Source of the DNA: Candidatus Hydrogenedentota bacterium
GTDB taxonomy: Bacteria; Hydrogenedentota; Hydrogenedentia; Hydrogenedentales; SLHB01
DNA: 56,534 bases
Reading direction: 5' to 3'
Assembly: GCA_903925285.1 (NCBI GenBank)
Contig: CAIYET010000059.1
Coordinates: 1-56,534 of the forward strand
The notes beneath the pieces are model-generated. The model was not told the DNA's origin. It did no database searches and saw only the letters and a program-made list of their open reading frames with translations. The position numbers and the translations under genes are program-made. Within the stretch, counting starts at the first letter, position 1, and each line of letters starts with the position of its first letter. Shown here in pieces: positions 17,261-25,502 of the stretch.

Positions 17261-17470
17261 CCCCGAAGGTGAGGAACATGAATAGCCGTGGGTGACAACC
17301 CACGGATACAAAACCGACATCCATCGACCCTGGAAGGGTCGCACTATGTCCATATCATCGTTAATAAAAGTCGACATCGTACTCCTTGTGCGACCCTTCC
17401 AGGGTCGGTGGTTAAGTATTTGTGCCCGTGGGTTGTCACCCACGGCTATTCATGTTTCTCCCCTTCGGGG
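17261..17470. repeat. 210-bp long inverted repeat (MITE-like)
   Basis: Outer arms 17261-17305 and 17426-17470 are near-perfect inverted copies (about 45 bp) starting with CCCCGAAGG and containing GTGGGTGACAACCCAC. An inner pair, 17325-17344 and 17388-17407, repeats GACCCTGGAAGGGTCG-type words in opposite orientation. The 43-nt centre has no ORF. It fills part of a 550-bp gap between aroC and the peroxiredoxin gene. The structure suggests a small non-autonomous mobile element or a nested palindrome family; no transposase is nearby. Confidence 0.8.
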
Positions 17471-17474
17471 AAAG

Positions 17475-17520
17475 TCAGTTGAGGCGACAACTTCGGGAAA
17501 ATTCAGTTGAGGCGACAACT
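17475..17520. repeat. Two direct copies of an 18-bp word
   Basis: TCAGTTGAGGCGACAACT occurs at 17475-17492 and 17503-17520, a 28-nt period, directly after the long inverted repeat. Two copies are too few for a CRISPR and there are no cas genes. The remaining part of the gap up to 17709 shows no gene. Confidence 0.6.
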
Positions 17521-17709
17521 CTCGCAAAGAGTGGAAGCTCTCTTATAAAGTGCGCTAAATTCGGGAGATCCAAAATTTTCTTCGACCCATTCGTCTCATC
17601 CGTCCGATTCGTCCCATCTCGCGAATAATCCGCCCTGTCTGCGGTGTTCTCTTAAGTAAGACTTGACGAAGTGGCGGACGCGCGATACGCGCATATGGGA
17701 GACGACACG

Positions 17710-18273
17710 ATGAAACGAATTGGTTTGGCTATGGCGGGTATGGCTGCGGGCATTGGAATGCTGGTTTCGTTGGTGTATGCCGAGGAAAAAGGGACTCCGC
17801 TGAAAATCGGCGATAAAGCCCCGGATTTCGTCATCGGCGGCACGGCGGACAAGCCGTTGCGGCTTTCGGATCTCGTGGGCAAGAAGAATGCGCTTATCGC
17901 GTTCTATCCGAAGGCGTATACGCCGGTATGCACGTCTGAGATGTGCGGTTTTCGCGACGATTTTTCTCGGTTTCGCGATGTCGATACCGAAGTTGTTGCC
18001 GTGAGTTTGGATAAGCAAGCGAAAAGCGACCAATTCAAGCACGACAAGGAACTGCCCTTCAACGTGCTGGGCGATCCCGAAGGAAAGATCGTCCGTGCGT
18101 TCGGCGTGTCCATCATTCACGTGCCGATCGTCGGCAAGGCGGCCAAGCGTTCCGTGTTTCTTGTCGACAAGCGAGGAGTTATCCGCTACGTGGATGCGGA
18201 TTACAGTATCAAGAGCGGCAAAGATGGCCTGTACAAGGCCATGGAAGCCTTGAAAGGCAAGGCAGTTTCATGA
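17710..18273 (+). CDS. Exported peroxiredoxin (AhpC/TSA, Bcp-like)
   Basis: A 187-residue thioredoxin-fold protein with a signal peptide (about 22 residues ending VYAEE). The peroxidatic cysteine motif reads AYTPVCTSEMC, so two cysteines five residues apart could serve as peroxidatic and resolving residues, as in Bcp/PrxQ types. FGVSIIHVP and FLVDKRGVIRY complete the fold. It would reduce hydroperoxides in the periplasm with an unknown reductant. Start chosen at ATG 17710 with GGGAG 9 nt upstream. Its stop overlaps that of the convergent uracil-DNA-glycosylase-family gene in a TCATGA palindrome. Confidence 0.85.
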   Translation: MKRIGLAMAGMAAGIGMLVSLVYAEEKGTPLKIGDKAPDFVIGGTADKPLRLSDLVGKKNALIAFYPKAYTPVCTSEMCGFRDDFSRFRDVDTEVVAVSLDKQAKSDQFKHDKELPFNVLGDPEGKIVRAFGVSIIHVPIVGKAAKRSVFLVDKRGVIRYVDADYSIKSGKDGLYKAMEALKGKAVS

Positions 18274-18870
18274 GCGGGCAAGCAATGCTCGAATCTTTTC
18301 ACGCAGCGCGGGAACGACCTCCGTCTCGAACCATGGGTTGGCATTCAACCACTGTGCGTTGCGGAACGAGGGATGTGGGAGAGGAAAGAACTTCGGAAGG
18401 TATTCGCGCCAAGATCGGACGGTTTCTGTAACCGATCCGTGCTTGCGCAAGCCCAGATAATAGGTCTGCGCGTACGCACCAACGAGCAGCGTCAACTCGA
18501 TATTGGGCAAGTGCTCCAAGAGGCGCGGATGCCACGTCGGCGCGCATTCCGGGCACGGCGGCATATCGCCGCCACGGGGTTCGCGGCCCGGATAACAGAG
18601 GCCCATCGGAATGATCGCAATGCGCGACTCATCGTAGAACGTGTCGTGGTCCACGTCCATCCACGCCCGCAGGCGCTCGCCGCTCGGATCGTTCCACGGG
18701 ATGCCCGTCTCGTGCACATGCAACCCCGGCGCCTGCCCGACAATGAGCAGACGGTCCGTGACGCGCGCACGCAGAACCGGATGCGGACCCAGCGGCAGCT
18801 TGTCGGCGCACAAGCGGCATGCGCGCACTTCCTGCTTCAACGCTTCGAGTCTGACCTCCGCAGTAGCCAT
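18268..18870 (-). CDS. Uracil-DNA glycosylase superfamily protein
   Basis: A 200-residue protein of the COG1573 type. Motif A region reads VGQAPGLHVHETGIPWNDPSG (starting about residue 44; shorter core GQAPG) and the distal motif LPHPSFRN supplies the catalytic-loop histidine near residue 170. Only one CxxC (CRLC, residues 18-21) is present near the N-terminus, so a complete [4Fe-4S] cluster as in family 4/5 enzymes is not evident. A role in uracil or other base excision is likely, but some members have lost glycosylase activity. ATG 18870 lies 2 nt after the upstream gene stop. Longer upstream frames are shadows of the metallophosphoesterase gene. Confidence 0.8.
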   Translation of the reverse strand: MATAEVRLEALKQEVRACRLCADKLPLGPHPVLRARVTDRLLIVGQAPGLHVHETGIPWNDPSGERLRAWMDVDHDTFYDESRIAIIPMGLCYPGREPRGGDMPPCPECAPTWHPRLLEHLPNIELTLLVGAYAQTYYLGLRKHGSVTETVRSWREYLPKFFPLPHPSFRNAQWLNANPWFETEVVPALREKIRALLARS

Positions 18871-18872
18871 CG

Positions 18873-19676
18873 TTAGACCGCCACTTCGACGAATTCGCTC
18901 GTCACCGTGTCGCCATCGAACGTGAACAGCCGGTAACCCTTCGCGGACGATTTGTCGAAGTTGTCTCGCGACGACGCGCAACAGGCCGTCGTCGTAAACA
19001 AGACCCCGTCGCGCTCTTCGACCTGGTTGCCATGGTAATGGCCCGAAGCCGCGAGCTTCAGTTTCTTGCCCGAAAAAATACCCAGAACTTCCTCGGCGTT
19101 CTTGACGCGATACGATTTCGTGTTTGGATTCAGAGGATGGTGCAGGAACAATCCGATGGGCCGTCCGTTCGATATGCGTTTCACTTGCTTGCGCAGCCAA
19201 TCGAGTTCATCCGCCTGAATCGTCACGTCGCTCGACGCCCCCTCGCACGAATTCAGACCGATGAAGGTCCAACCGGCCTCTTCGCGTACCCAGTGCGCCG
19301 GACCAAACACCTTCTCGTACGTGCCGACCGGATGCGCCGCGCGCGGTTCGACATCGTGGTTGCCCGGCACGGCCAAGTACAGAATCTTAAACCCTTTCAG
19401 CGACTCCTTGGCCATATTCAATTCCGACAACTTCGCGCTCGTCGACAAATCGCCGATGACGACGGCCAGGCGCACATCCTTCGTCTCGCCGATCTGCGCG
19501 ACCGCCTTATTGATCAGGGTCATGCTCCGCGCATCGGCCACGTGCAGATCGTTCATCGCCGCCACCTTGAACGGTCCTTTGTCCCTGCCGCCGATCAGCG
19601 GAATGTGCGTGCTCGCGCACGAACTCAGGCCCAACGCCCCGACCAGCCCGATAAACTCACGCCGTGTCAATTTCAT
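18873..19676 (-). CDS. Tat-exported calcineurin-like phosphoesterase, possible lipoprotein
   Basis: A 267-residue protein with an N-terminal TRREFIG Tat motif and a lipobox-like LSSC (Cys20). The metallophosphoesterase ladder is complete: NDLHVAD (D43, H45), IGDLS, GNHD, FLHHP and SGHYHGN. It would act on a phosphate ester outside the cytoplasm; substrate unknown. It is followed within 2 nt by the uracil-DNA-glycosylase-family gene, so the two are co-transcribed. Confidence 0.85.
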   Translation of the reverse strand: MKLTRREFIGLVGALGLSSCASTHIPLIGGRDKGPFKVAAMNDLHVADARSMTLINKAVAQIGETKDVRLAVVIGDLSTSAKLSELNMAKESLKGFKILYLAVPGNHDVEPRAAHPVGTYEKVFGPAHWVREEAGWTFIGLNSCEGASSDVTIQADELDWLRKQVKRISNGRPIGLFLHHPLNPNTKSYRVKNAEEVLGIFSGKKLKLAASGHYHGNQVEERDGVLFTTTACCASSRDNFDKSSAKGYRLFTFDGDTVTSEFVEVAV

Positions 19677-19821
19677 AAACGTTCCTTTCAGTTATCATGC
19701 GCTCGCGAACGCCTTGGCGACACCCCACGATCTTGCAGAGACCGCATGCGCAAGTCAACCAGCACACGTCCATCGCGTCCATCATGTCCTGTCGGACTAC
19801 CTCATACGGGGCGCGTATCGG

Positions 19822-21273
19822 CTATTTCGACATGAAGCCCTTGGGCGGATTCGGTACGGGTTCGTATTTGTGATCGAGGGTGTCCGGAATGATACGGATG
19901 GGCGTCGTAAACGTAAACGGGGCGCCGGACGCGCTTGGGAACTGCAACTCGATCAGGTACGCGGTCCAGCCCTCGACGGGCTTCTCGACCTTGCCGACAT
20001 ACGATCCGTCGGGTTGCGGTGCGAGGTCCGTGGCCTTGTATGCGTCGCCAAGGATGTCTTCACGAAAATCGCGCGCCTTGGGGTTCGTAGCCTGCCACAA
20101 CTTTACCGAGGACGGCTTCGACTTGGTCGCGACGCGTACCGTCGCGTCGTCTATGAAGGTCCAGTCATATTCAGGGATAGTTTCTTTGTTCGCGATCGCG
20201 CCGAAAAACGCCTGAAGGCTCTCGTATGCAGTCGCATTGAGCCCGTGCCCCGTGTTGGGTACGGAGCGGAGGTACTTGGGGCCTTTCAGATCGCTCCAAT
20301 AGAACTTCCACGAATCCGGCAGGAAAAACTGGTCGCCAGCGGAGGTCATGATGAATTTGGGCATGGTCAGGCGGTCGAGATAGCTGTACGGATCGACGAT
20401 CTTCATCATGGCGGCGTACTCGGGCGTTTCCATCCACTCCATGATGCCCATATGCTCATAATCGTCGATGGCCGGCGCCCAGAACCCGTAGACTTCTTTG
20501 TGATGGCGGAAGGACGGGATTATGTTGAGCATATCGATCACGGCCGGTGCGATGGCGACCGCGCGCTTGTCCACAAGCCCGACCGTCCAAGTGGTCCAGC
20601 CGCGTTTCGATCCGCCGGACGGGACAAATGTTTCGACGCGGTGTTTGCCTCCTTGTTGGCTCGCGCAAAACGCCTGGATTGTGTCCATGGCGCGCACGAC
20701 GGCCTTGGTCATTGGGAGGCGCAACGGCCATTCATCGCCGCCCGTTCTGAGGTATTTGTCCCACGTGTAGGCGATGATCGAATCCTCGGAACGTCTCTTG
20801 TTGTCGTCGAGAAACGTCAAGGGTTCGTTGGGAATGTTCGAGAGTTCACAGGCGATGGCGTGGGTGGCCGTGGCGATGGTATGCAGTTTCACGTCGCCGC
20901 CTTTCGGAGCCGCGTCCTTATTGCTCCCGCCGCCGATAAAGATCAACGCGGTCTTGCTCTTGACCTTCTTCGGGACGACGATGGTCAGCCAATGCGTCCA
21001 GACCGGCTTGTCGACTTCGGTTGCCGACCGCCACTGTTGCGAGGTCATGCCGAGGACGTATCCCGTCGCACCTTTGCCTTCAAACGTGTTCACGAGTTCG
21101 TACTTGTAGTTCGGGTCTGGCTTCGCGACATAGCGGTCGAGCGCGGTCATTTTCGCAGCGTCGGTCTCGCGCAGATTCGATTGCGGCGCAACCTCCTTCG
21201 GAGCGGCATACGCATACCCCGCTGCGGCCAGTATCAGCAGTACAACCAGCATCCAACGCAGTTGTTTTTTCAT
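19822..21273 (-). CDS. PhoPQ-activated pathogenicity-related family hydrolase
   Basis: A 483-residue exported protein (signal peptide about 24 residues ending AYAAP). It matches the PqaA/PhoPQ-activated family by ALDRYVAKPDPNYKYELV near the mature N-terminus, TWDKYL, and the nucleophile elbow VPSGGSKRGWTTW in an alpha/beta-hydrolase-like core, followed by DQFFLPDSWKFYWSDLKG and NTGHGL with the probable catalytic Asp and His. Enzymatic substrate is unknown for the family. Start at ATG 21273 (GGAG 9 nt upstream); a GTG at 21288 is also open. It lies 21 nt after the PHP gene, so probably one operon. Confidence 0.85.
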   Translation of the reverse strand: MKKQLRWMLVVLLILAAAGYAYAAPKEVAPQSNLRETDAAKMTALDRYVAKPDPNYKYELVNTFEGKGATGYVLGMTSQQWRSATEVDKPVWTHWLTIVVPKKVKSKTALIFIGGGSNKDAAPKGGDVKLHTIATATHAIACELSNIPNEPLTFLDDNKRRSEDSIIAYTWDKYLRTGGDEWPLRLPMTKAVVRAMDTIQAFCASQQGGKHRVETFVPSGGSKRGWTTWTVGLVDKRAVAIAPAVIDMLNIIPSFRHHKEVYGFWAPAIDDYEHMGIMEWMETPEYAAMMKIVDPYSYLDRLTMPKFIMTSAGDQFFLPDSWKFYWSDLKGPKYLRSVPNTGHGLNATAYESLQAFFGAIANKETIPEYDWTFIDDATVRVATKSKPSSVKLWQATNPKARDFREDILGDAYKATDLAPQPDGSYVGKVEKPVEGWTAYLIELQFPSASGAPFTFTTPIRIIPDTLDHKYEPVPNPPKGFMSK

Positions 21274-21294
21274 GTTTCCAGTCTCCACTCCGGG

Positions 21295-22632
21295 TTACTT
21301 CAGGCCCAACGCTTGTTCCATTTCTTCAAGCCCCGTCAGGGGTCCCAACGACTCGGGTATTGCGCACGACGGCCCCAACCGTTCGCCCACGCGCCGGTAG
21401 AAGGCGTTCTTCGACGTCGCGTTCGGGAACGTGTTCCGCGCCCACTCGCTCAGGTAGCCCATGCCGGCGTGCGCCTGCAATCGCGTATGCGCATACATGA
21501 TCAGGGCGCCCGCCAGAAACACCGGTATCAAGGGCTGTAGTTCGGGCGCGTTGAAATCGTCCACGAACCGGTTCCCGTACGCGTTCATCTCCGTGCCGAC
21601 GACAATCGGCAATCCGCGTCCTGCCGCCAACGCGACGAATTCATACAGCTTATCGAGCTTGAGCGCCTTCACGGCGGGGTCTTTGATGTTCCAACTCCGG
21701 TCGGGGATGATATTGACCGCCGCAGCCCCGCCCGCCACCATCACGTCGAACAGTTCGTCGATGGCCAGTTCGCCGGTGGTCGTGCCGTCCAGCCACGCGA
21801 ACGTCGGGATCGCCCCGTTGGCAAGCGTAAAGGCATTCACGTCATCGAGCGCCGGGAAGTCCGGTCCGCTCGCGGACACGTAGCCCACACCGCCCGCCTT
21901 CATCGTCTTCGACCGGATCAGCGCCTGCAACGACGGCGGATCATCGAGCACCGCGCGGATCGCCGCCGGTCCGGAACGCAGTTTCTCCGCCCAGAACGCC
22001 GTCCGCGCGTCCTCATCGGGAAACACGGCGCGCGCTCGAATATCGTATGCGGCGCACAAGTGCCGTTCCGTCGCGTTGCCCTTGGGCGTCAACGGCAGCA
22101 CATCGCGGTCGAAATCGACATTCGCGGGTTCCAGATATGGGTTCACGCGTTGCGCGATCCCGCGCGTCCGATCCTGTGCCAGCGTTTTCAAACGCGACAA
22201 AAGCGCCGTATCCCGTACCGTGCCCGAAACGAATCCAACGCCCATGTGATACGACACACCCGGTTCGCCCGGCGAGTTGATCTCGCGCGTCGCGAACGGC
22301 GGCACGAACACGCGCGTCTCGAGGCCCGCGCACCCGCGCAAATCGAGTAGCGCGCATGCTTCGAGAAACTCGTCGACCGCATCGAGCACGTCGAAATCGA
22401 CGATCCCCGCGACGTACAACCCTTCGCGTTTCGCGCGCCACGCAAAATACGACGGCGAATACCCGTAGCCGTTGAACGAGAAAAACGTATGGCAATGCAG
22501 GTTCACCGCTCGAGACGCAGGCGTCGCGCCCGTGACCTTCTCTCTCGCGGCCAGTTCCTCGAGCGCCGCGCGCCGCGTCCCCGCGTCGAAATCGTTCAAC
22601 CGGCGCTCGAGCGCCTCGATGGAAAACTCCAT
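21295..22632 (-). CDS. PHP-superfamily metal-dependent hydrolase
   Basis: A 445-residue protein with PHP motifs: NLHCHTFFSFNGYGYSP near residue 45 (HxH), GIVDFDVLDAVDEF, a GLETRVF block and a late GTEMNAYGNRFVDDF block. PHP domains act on phosphate esters or related bonds with a multinuclear metal centre. The long stretch between blocks is unusual and gives no further hint. Start chosen at ATG 22632 with GGAGG 5 nt upstream. No signal peptide. Substrate unknown. Confidence 0.75.
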   Translation of the reverse strand: MEFSIEALERRLNDFDAGTRRAALEELAAREKVTGATPASRAVNLHCHTFFSFNGYGYSPSYFAWRAKREGLYVAGIVDFDVLDAVDEFLEACALLDLRGCAGLETRVFVPPFATREINSPGEPGVSYHMGVGFVSGTVRDTALLSRLKTLAQDRTRGIAQRVNPYLEPANVDFDRDVLPLTPKGNATERHLCAAYDIRARAVFPDEDARTAFWAEKLRSGPAAIRAVLDDPPSLQALIRSKTMKAGGVGYVSASGPDFPALDDVNAFTLANGAIPTFAWLDGTTTGELAIDELFDVMVAGGAAAVNIIPDRSWNIKDPAVKALKLDKLYEFVALAAGRGLPIVVGTEMNAYGNRFVDDFNAPELQPLIPVFLAGALIMYAHTRLQAHAGMGYLSEWARNTFPNATSKNAFYRRVGERLGPSCAIPESLGPLTGLEEMEQALGLK

Positions 22633-22721
22633 GACAACCTCCATGCGTTGGCTTCGTGTGCGGAGCGGTAATTCTACACGCCGCACGCGCTTCGGTCAAC
22701 GCATAGCCCTATCATTGAGTT

Positions 22722-22955
22722 TCACGGCTCGGCGCAGACGACAACGGGAACATCGAGATGACTATCGGGCGAGGCGGCGCGAGCGAGGGCCTTGTCGATT
22801 TCGCGCGAGGCGGCTACATCGAGGTAAATCTCACCGCACTGGACGCATCGTTCGACCGCAAGGCGCTGGACCATCACATACTGGTTGTGCGCCTGGGCCA
22901 TGTAGTCCACCCGGGCGGGGGCCACGGGGCCTTTGCAAAAATAGCACGTTTTCAT
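22722..22955 (-). CDS. YgiT-type zinc-finger protein (orphan antitoxin-like)
   Basis: A 77-residue protein with two CxxC knuckles (CYFC near the start and CVQC about 35 residues later) and the VERCVQCGEIYLD block typical of YgiT/MqsA-type N-terminal zinc fingers. These usually pair with a DUF4258 or MqsR toxin; none is adjacent here, although such a pair exists at 44584-45123. Start at ATG 22955 with GGAG 9 nt upstream. Confidence 0.75.
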   Translation of the reverse strand: MKTCYFCKGPVAPARVDYMAQAHNQYVMVQRLAVERCVQCGEIYLDVAASREIDKALARAASPDSHLDVPVVVCAEP

Positions 22956-23070
22956 GCCCGTACTCTCCAATCGTTTCGCCACAATCTGCTGTCTGGGCGG
23001 TAAACGGTGATTATCACCAACTCGTCTTCTTGCTGAGTTGACTACGCGCTCACTCTGCCAGTTTCATTCC

Positions 23071-23119
23071 GCCGGCGCAAGGCTGCCGCGCCGGCGCCGG
23101 CGCAAGGCTTTCGCGCCGA
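23071..23119. repeat. Two tandem copies of a 25-bp GC-rich palindromic unit
   Basis: The unit begins GCCGGCGCAAGGCT and closes with GCGCCG; copies start at 23071 and 23096 and differ at two bases. Each can form a GGCGC-stem hairpin. It lies 30 nt downstream of the minus-strand metallophosphoesterase gene and might help termination, but no T-run follows. Confidence 0.55.
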
Positions 23120-23148
23120 TATTGGTAGCGTGGCAGATCAGGGGCATC

Positions 23149-23661
23149 CTATTCAATGGCCGAACGTGGGACGACCAGGGTTTCGCGGACGGCGTCGGTG
23201 GCGGCGTCGCGGATCGAGGCAGTCACATTGGCGGCGTCGATGGCGACGATGGCATACGAGGCGGGTTGGCCACGGTTGGTCCGGGCTGTGAGGTGGCCCG
23301 GATTGATGTAGAAGGTTCGTCCGATGAGGGTCAAATTGGGCGTGTGCGTATGGCCGGTCAGGACGATGCCTGCGGCGCGTTCGGTGTGTCGGAGGTCTTT
23401 GTCGGCGTGGGCACAGGCCACATCCAGGCCGTCGAAGGTCTCGATGAGGCGCTTCGGGATGCGCGTGTCGAGGTATTCGGGGCACCAAAGTCCTGGGACC
23501 ATCCGCACGTCGTATCCCATGCGCGACAACTCGAGCGCGTCGCGGTAGTCGTCGCCCAGATGGAACAACACGTCTGCCCCATACACGCGGGTCATCGCGA
23601 CGGCAGCCAGGTGCATCAATTCGCCGTTGCCGTGGGTATCGCTCATTACGCCGAGGATCAT
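23149..23661 (-). CDS. YfcE/MJ0936-type metallophosphoesterase
   Basis: A 170-residue protein with MSDTHGN near the start, HLGDDYRD, VPGLWCPEY in place of the usual GNCD/GNHD block, and VLTGHTHTPNL then YINPGHL. This pattern matches YfcE-type phosphodiesterases, except that the third motif lacks the expected Asn-His/Asn-Cys-Asp, so activity should be treated with care. Start at ATG 23661; no clear ribosome site. Its 5' end is divergent from queA. Confidence 0.75.
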   Translation of the reverse strand: MILGVMSDTHGNGELMHLAAVAMTRVYGADVLFHLGDDYRDALELSRMGYDVRMVPGLWCPEYLDTRIPKRLIETFDGLDVACAHADKDLRHTERAAGIVLTGHTHTPNLTLIGRTFYINPGHLTARTNRGQPASYAIVAIDAANVTASIRDAATDAVRETLVVPRSAIE

Positions 23662-23749
23662 AAAGGGATTATAATGAGCGCGACGTACGAAGTGCGAAGT
23701 GTCCACCGCTGCATTGTCCACGCGAGACCTCAAATGCTATCGTGGCGTC

Positions 23750-24772
23750 ATGGACACGTCCGAACTCGATTACGATTTGCCGCCGGAACGCATTGCGCAG
23801 CACCCCGCCGAACCGCGCGACGCCTCTCGCCTGCTTGTGTTGGACCGCTCGAGCGGAGAGATCCGGTTGGATGCGTTCCGCAACATCGGCGCATACCTGC
23901 GCGCGGGCGATTGCCTGGTCATGAACGATACGCGCGTGATCCGCGCGCGTTTGCGCGGGCGCAAACCGTCCGGCGGCCAGGTCGAAGTCTTTCTGTTGCG
24001 CGAACAGTCGCCGGGCGTCTGGACCGCGCTGGTCCGGCCTTCGGCGCGCGTCAAACCAGGATCGAAGGTGCGCATTGCGGACGCGCTCGATGCGGTCGTC
24101 GGCGATATCATGCCCGACGGCCAGCGTCTCATCCGGTTCGAGGATCCGGCGGTCCTGGAACGGCTCGAAGAGATTGGCGAGATCCCGCTGCCGCCCTACA
24201 TCCTTCGCGCGCATCCGGACAGCAGCGACTTGACGCGATATCAGACCGTATATGCGCATACGCCGGGCGCCGTGGCCGCGCCGACGGCTGGGCTGCATTT
24301 CACGCCTGAAACGTTGAGTGGACTCGAGCGGGCCGGGATCTTGCACGCGACGCTCACGCTGCACGTGGGCTATGGCACCTTCAAGCCTGTCACCGCCAGC
24401 ACGCTCGAAGCGCATCGCGTGGACAGCGAGGACTACACCTTCTCGGAAGAGGCCGCGCGCTTGCTCGGTCGAGTCCGCGCGGAAGGCGGGCGCATCGTGG
24501 CGGTGGGGACGACCTCGGCACGGGTCCTCGAGACGTGCTATCGGGACCGCGCGTTCCACGCCGCCGCAGGCGAGACGGACCTATACATCCATCCGCCGTA
24601 TACGTTCCACGCCGTCGACGCGCTTCAGACCAATTTTCATCTCCCGCGTTCGAGTCTGTTGGCGCTCGTGTTTGCCTTCGCGGGCAAAGACCGCGTTCTC
24701 GACGCCTACCGTCTGGCCATCCGCGAAGACTTTCGCTTTTACTCGTACGGCGACGCGATGTTGATCCTGTGA
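23750..24772 (+). CDS. queA: tRNA S-adenosylmethionine ribosyltransferase-isomerase
   Basis: A 340-residue protein of standard QueA length. Diagnostic blocks: YDLPPERIAQHPAEPRDASRLLV (starting about residue 8), VMNDTRVIRARL, GEIPLPPYI, YQTVYA, and AAPTAGLHFTPE, plus NFHLPRSSLLALV near the C-terminus. It transfers and isomerises the ribosyl group of SAM onto preQ1 in tRNA to give epoxyqueuosine. ATG 23750 is preferred because the family N-terminus begins there; the frame extends 17 codons upstream into the divergent gap. A heptamer array begins 18 nt after the stop. Confidence 0.95.
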   Translation: MDTSELDYDLPPERIAQHPAEPRDASRLLVLDRSSGEIRLDAFRNIGAYLRAGDCLVMNDTRVIRARLRGRKPSGGQVEVFLLREQSPGVWTALVRPSARVKPGSKVRIADALDAVVGDIMPDGQRLIRFEDPAVLERLEEIGEIPLPPYILRAHPDSSDLTRYQTVYAHTPGAVAAPTAGLHFTPETLSGLERAGILHATLTLHVGYGTFKPVTASTLEAHRVDSEDYTFSEEAARLLGRVRAEGGRIVAVGTTSARVLETCYRDRAFHAAAGETDLYIHPPYTFHAVDALQTNFHLPRSSLLALVFAFAGKDRVLDAYRLAIREDFRFYSYGDAMLIL

Positions 24773-24790
24773 ATGAACCGAAACAAGGCC

Positions 24791-24897
24791 GTCAGAAGTC
24801 AGAAGTCAGAAGTCAGAAGTCAGAAGTCAGAATTCAGAATTCAGAATGGCACTGCCGCCGAGATATCCGTTGAACATTCTGACTACTGACTTCTGAC
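24791..24897. repeat. Heptamer array with facing arms (GTCAGAA)
   Basis: Eight contiguous 7-nt units (six GTCAGAA, two TTCAGAA) at 24791-24846 face three inverse units (TTCTGAC, TACTGAC, TTCTGAC) at 24877-24897 across a 30-nt loop. The transcript would form a long imperfect hairpin. It lies between convergent queA and the Hpt gene, ending 6 nt before the Hpt stop codon. Confidence 0.85.
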
Positions 24898-24902
24898 TTC
24901 TC

Positions 24903-25322
24903 TTAAAGCGAATCGCGCGAGATGAATTCCAGGAAAGACGCGAAGGCCCACTCAAGGTCCACGAGCTTGCGGCGGATTTCGTCGAGGGCGGATTCGCGCG
25001 CGGCCGTTTCGACGTCGTAGGCTGCTTGATACACGACTTCCGCGCTCACGTTGGCCGCGGCGCCTTTGATGGAATGGGCCACGTACTGGGCTGCGGGCGC
25101 GTCATGGGCCGCTACGGCCTGGTTCAGGCGTCCCAACTGGCGCGGGGTTTCTTGCATGAATACATTCAGGATGCGCGTGCAGAGTTCCCGATTGTGGCCC
25201 ATCCGCCGCGCAAAATCGTGACGGTTGAATACGACCAACCCCGCGCGCGTGTCTCCACAAGCGTTCAATCCCGCCTGCACACCGCGTTCGGCGCCGCTTC
25301 CTGCCCCTGCATTCGTTTCCAT
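24903..25322 (-). CDS. Stand-alone histidine phosphotransfer (Hpt) protein
   Basis: A 139-residue protein whose second half is an Hpt four-helix bundle with the phospho-acceptor motif VAHSIKGAAANV (His83). The first 30 residues are low-complexity. It would shuttle phosphate between a hybrid kinase and a response regulator such as the HD-GYP protein at 13202. No kinase is adjacent. ATG 25322 has GAGGTAGGA about 7 nt upstream. Confidence 0.85.
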   Translation of the reverse strand: METNAGAGSGAERGVQAGLNACGDTRAGLVVFNRHDFARRMGHNRELCTRILNVFMQETPRQLGRLNQAVAAHDAPAAQYVAHSIKGAAANVSAEVVYQAAYDVETAARESALDEIRRKLVDLEWAFASFLEFISRDSL

Positions 25323-25502
25323 ACCGTCCTACCTCTTCGCGTTGGATGCTATCATAGCACTCCTTCGGTTTCGTAATGGCGCTGCCGCTCATTCTGACGC
25401 CTGTATTCTAAATTCTTCTTCGTGTCGAGTATACTGCAAGAGAGTCAGGAGATGGAGTCTTCAACCGGAGGGCAGGATTGTATGATGTCAAAGGAGCATG
25501 GA

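Noticed and set aside
17475-17520. Two 18-bp direct repeats as a CRISPR remnant
   Set aside because: Only two copies, 10-nt spacing, no cas genes; adjacent to a palindromic element.
17663-17691. TTGACG-17-TACGCG as a promoter for the peroxiredoxin gene
   Set aside because: The -10 half is too GC-rich to support the call.
24791-24897. Heptamer array as a CRISPR array
   Set aside because: Units are contiguous 7-mers without spacers and there are no cas genes.
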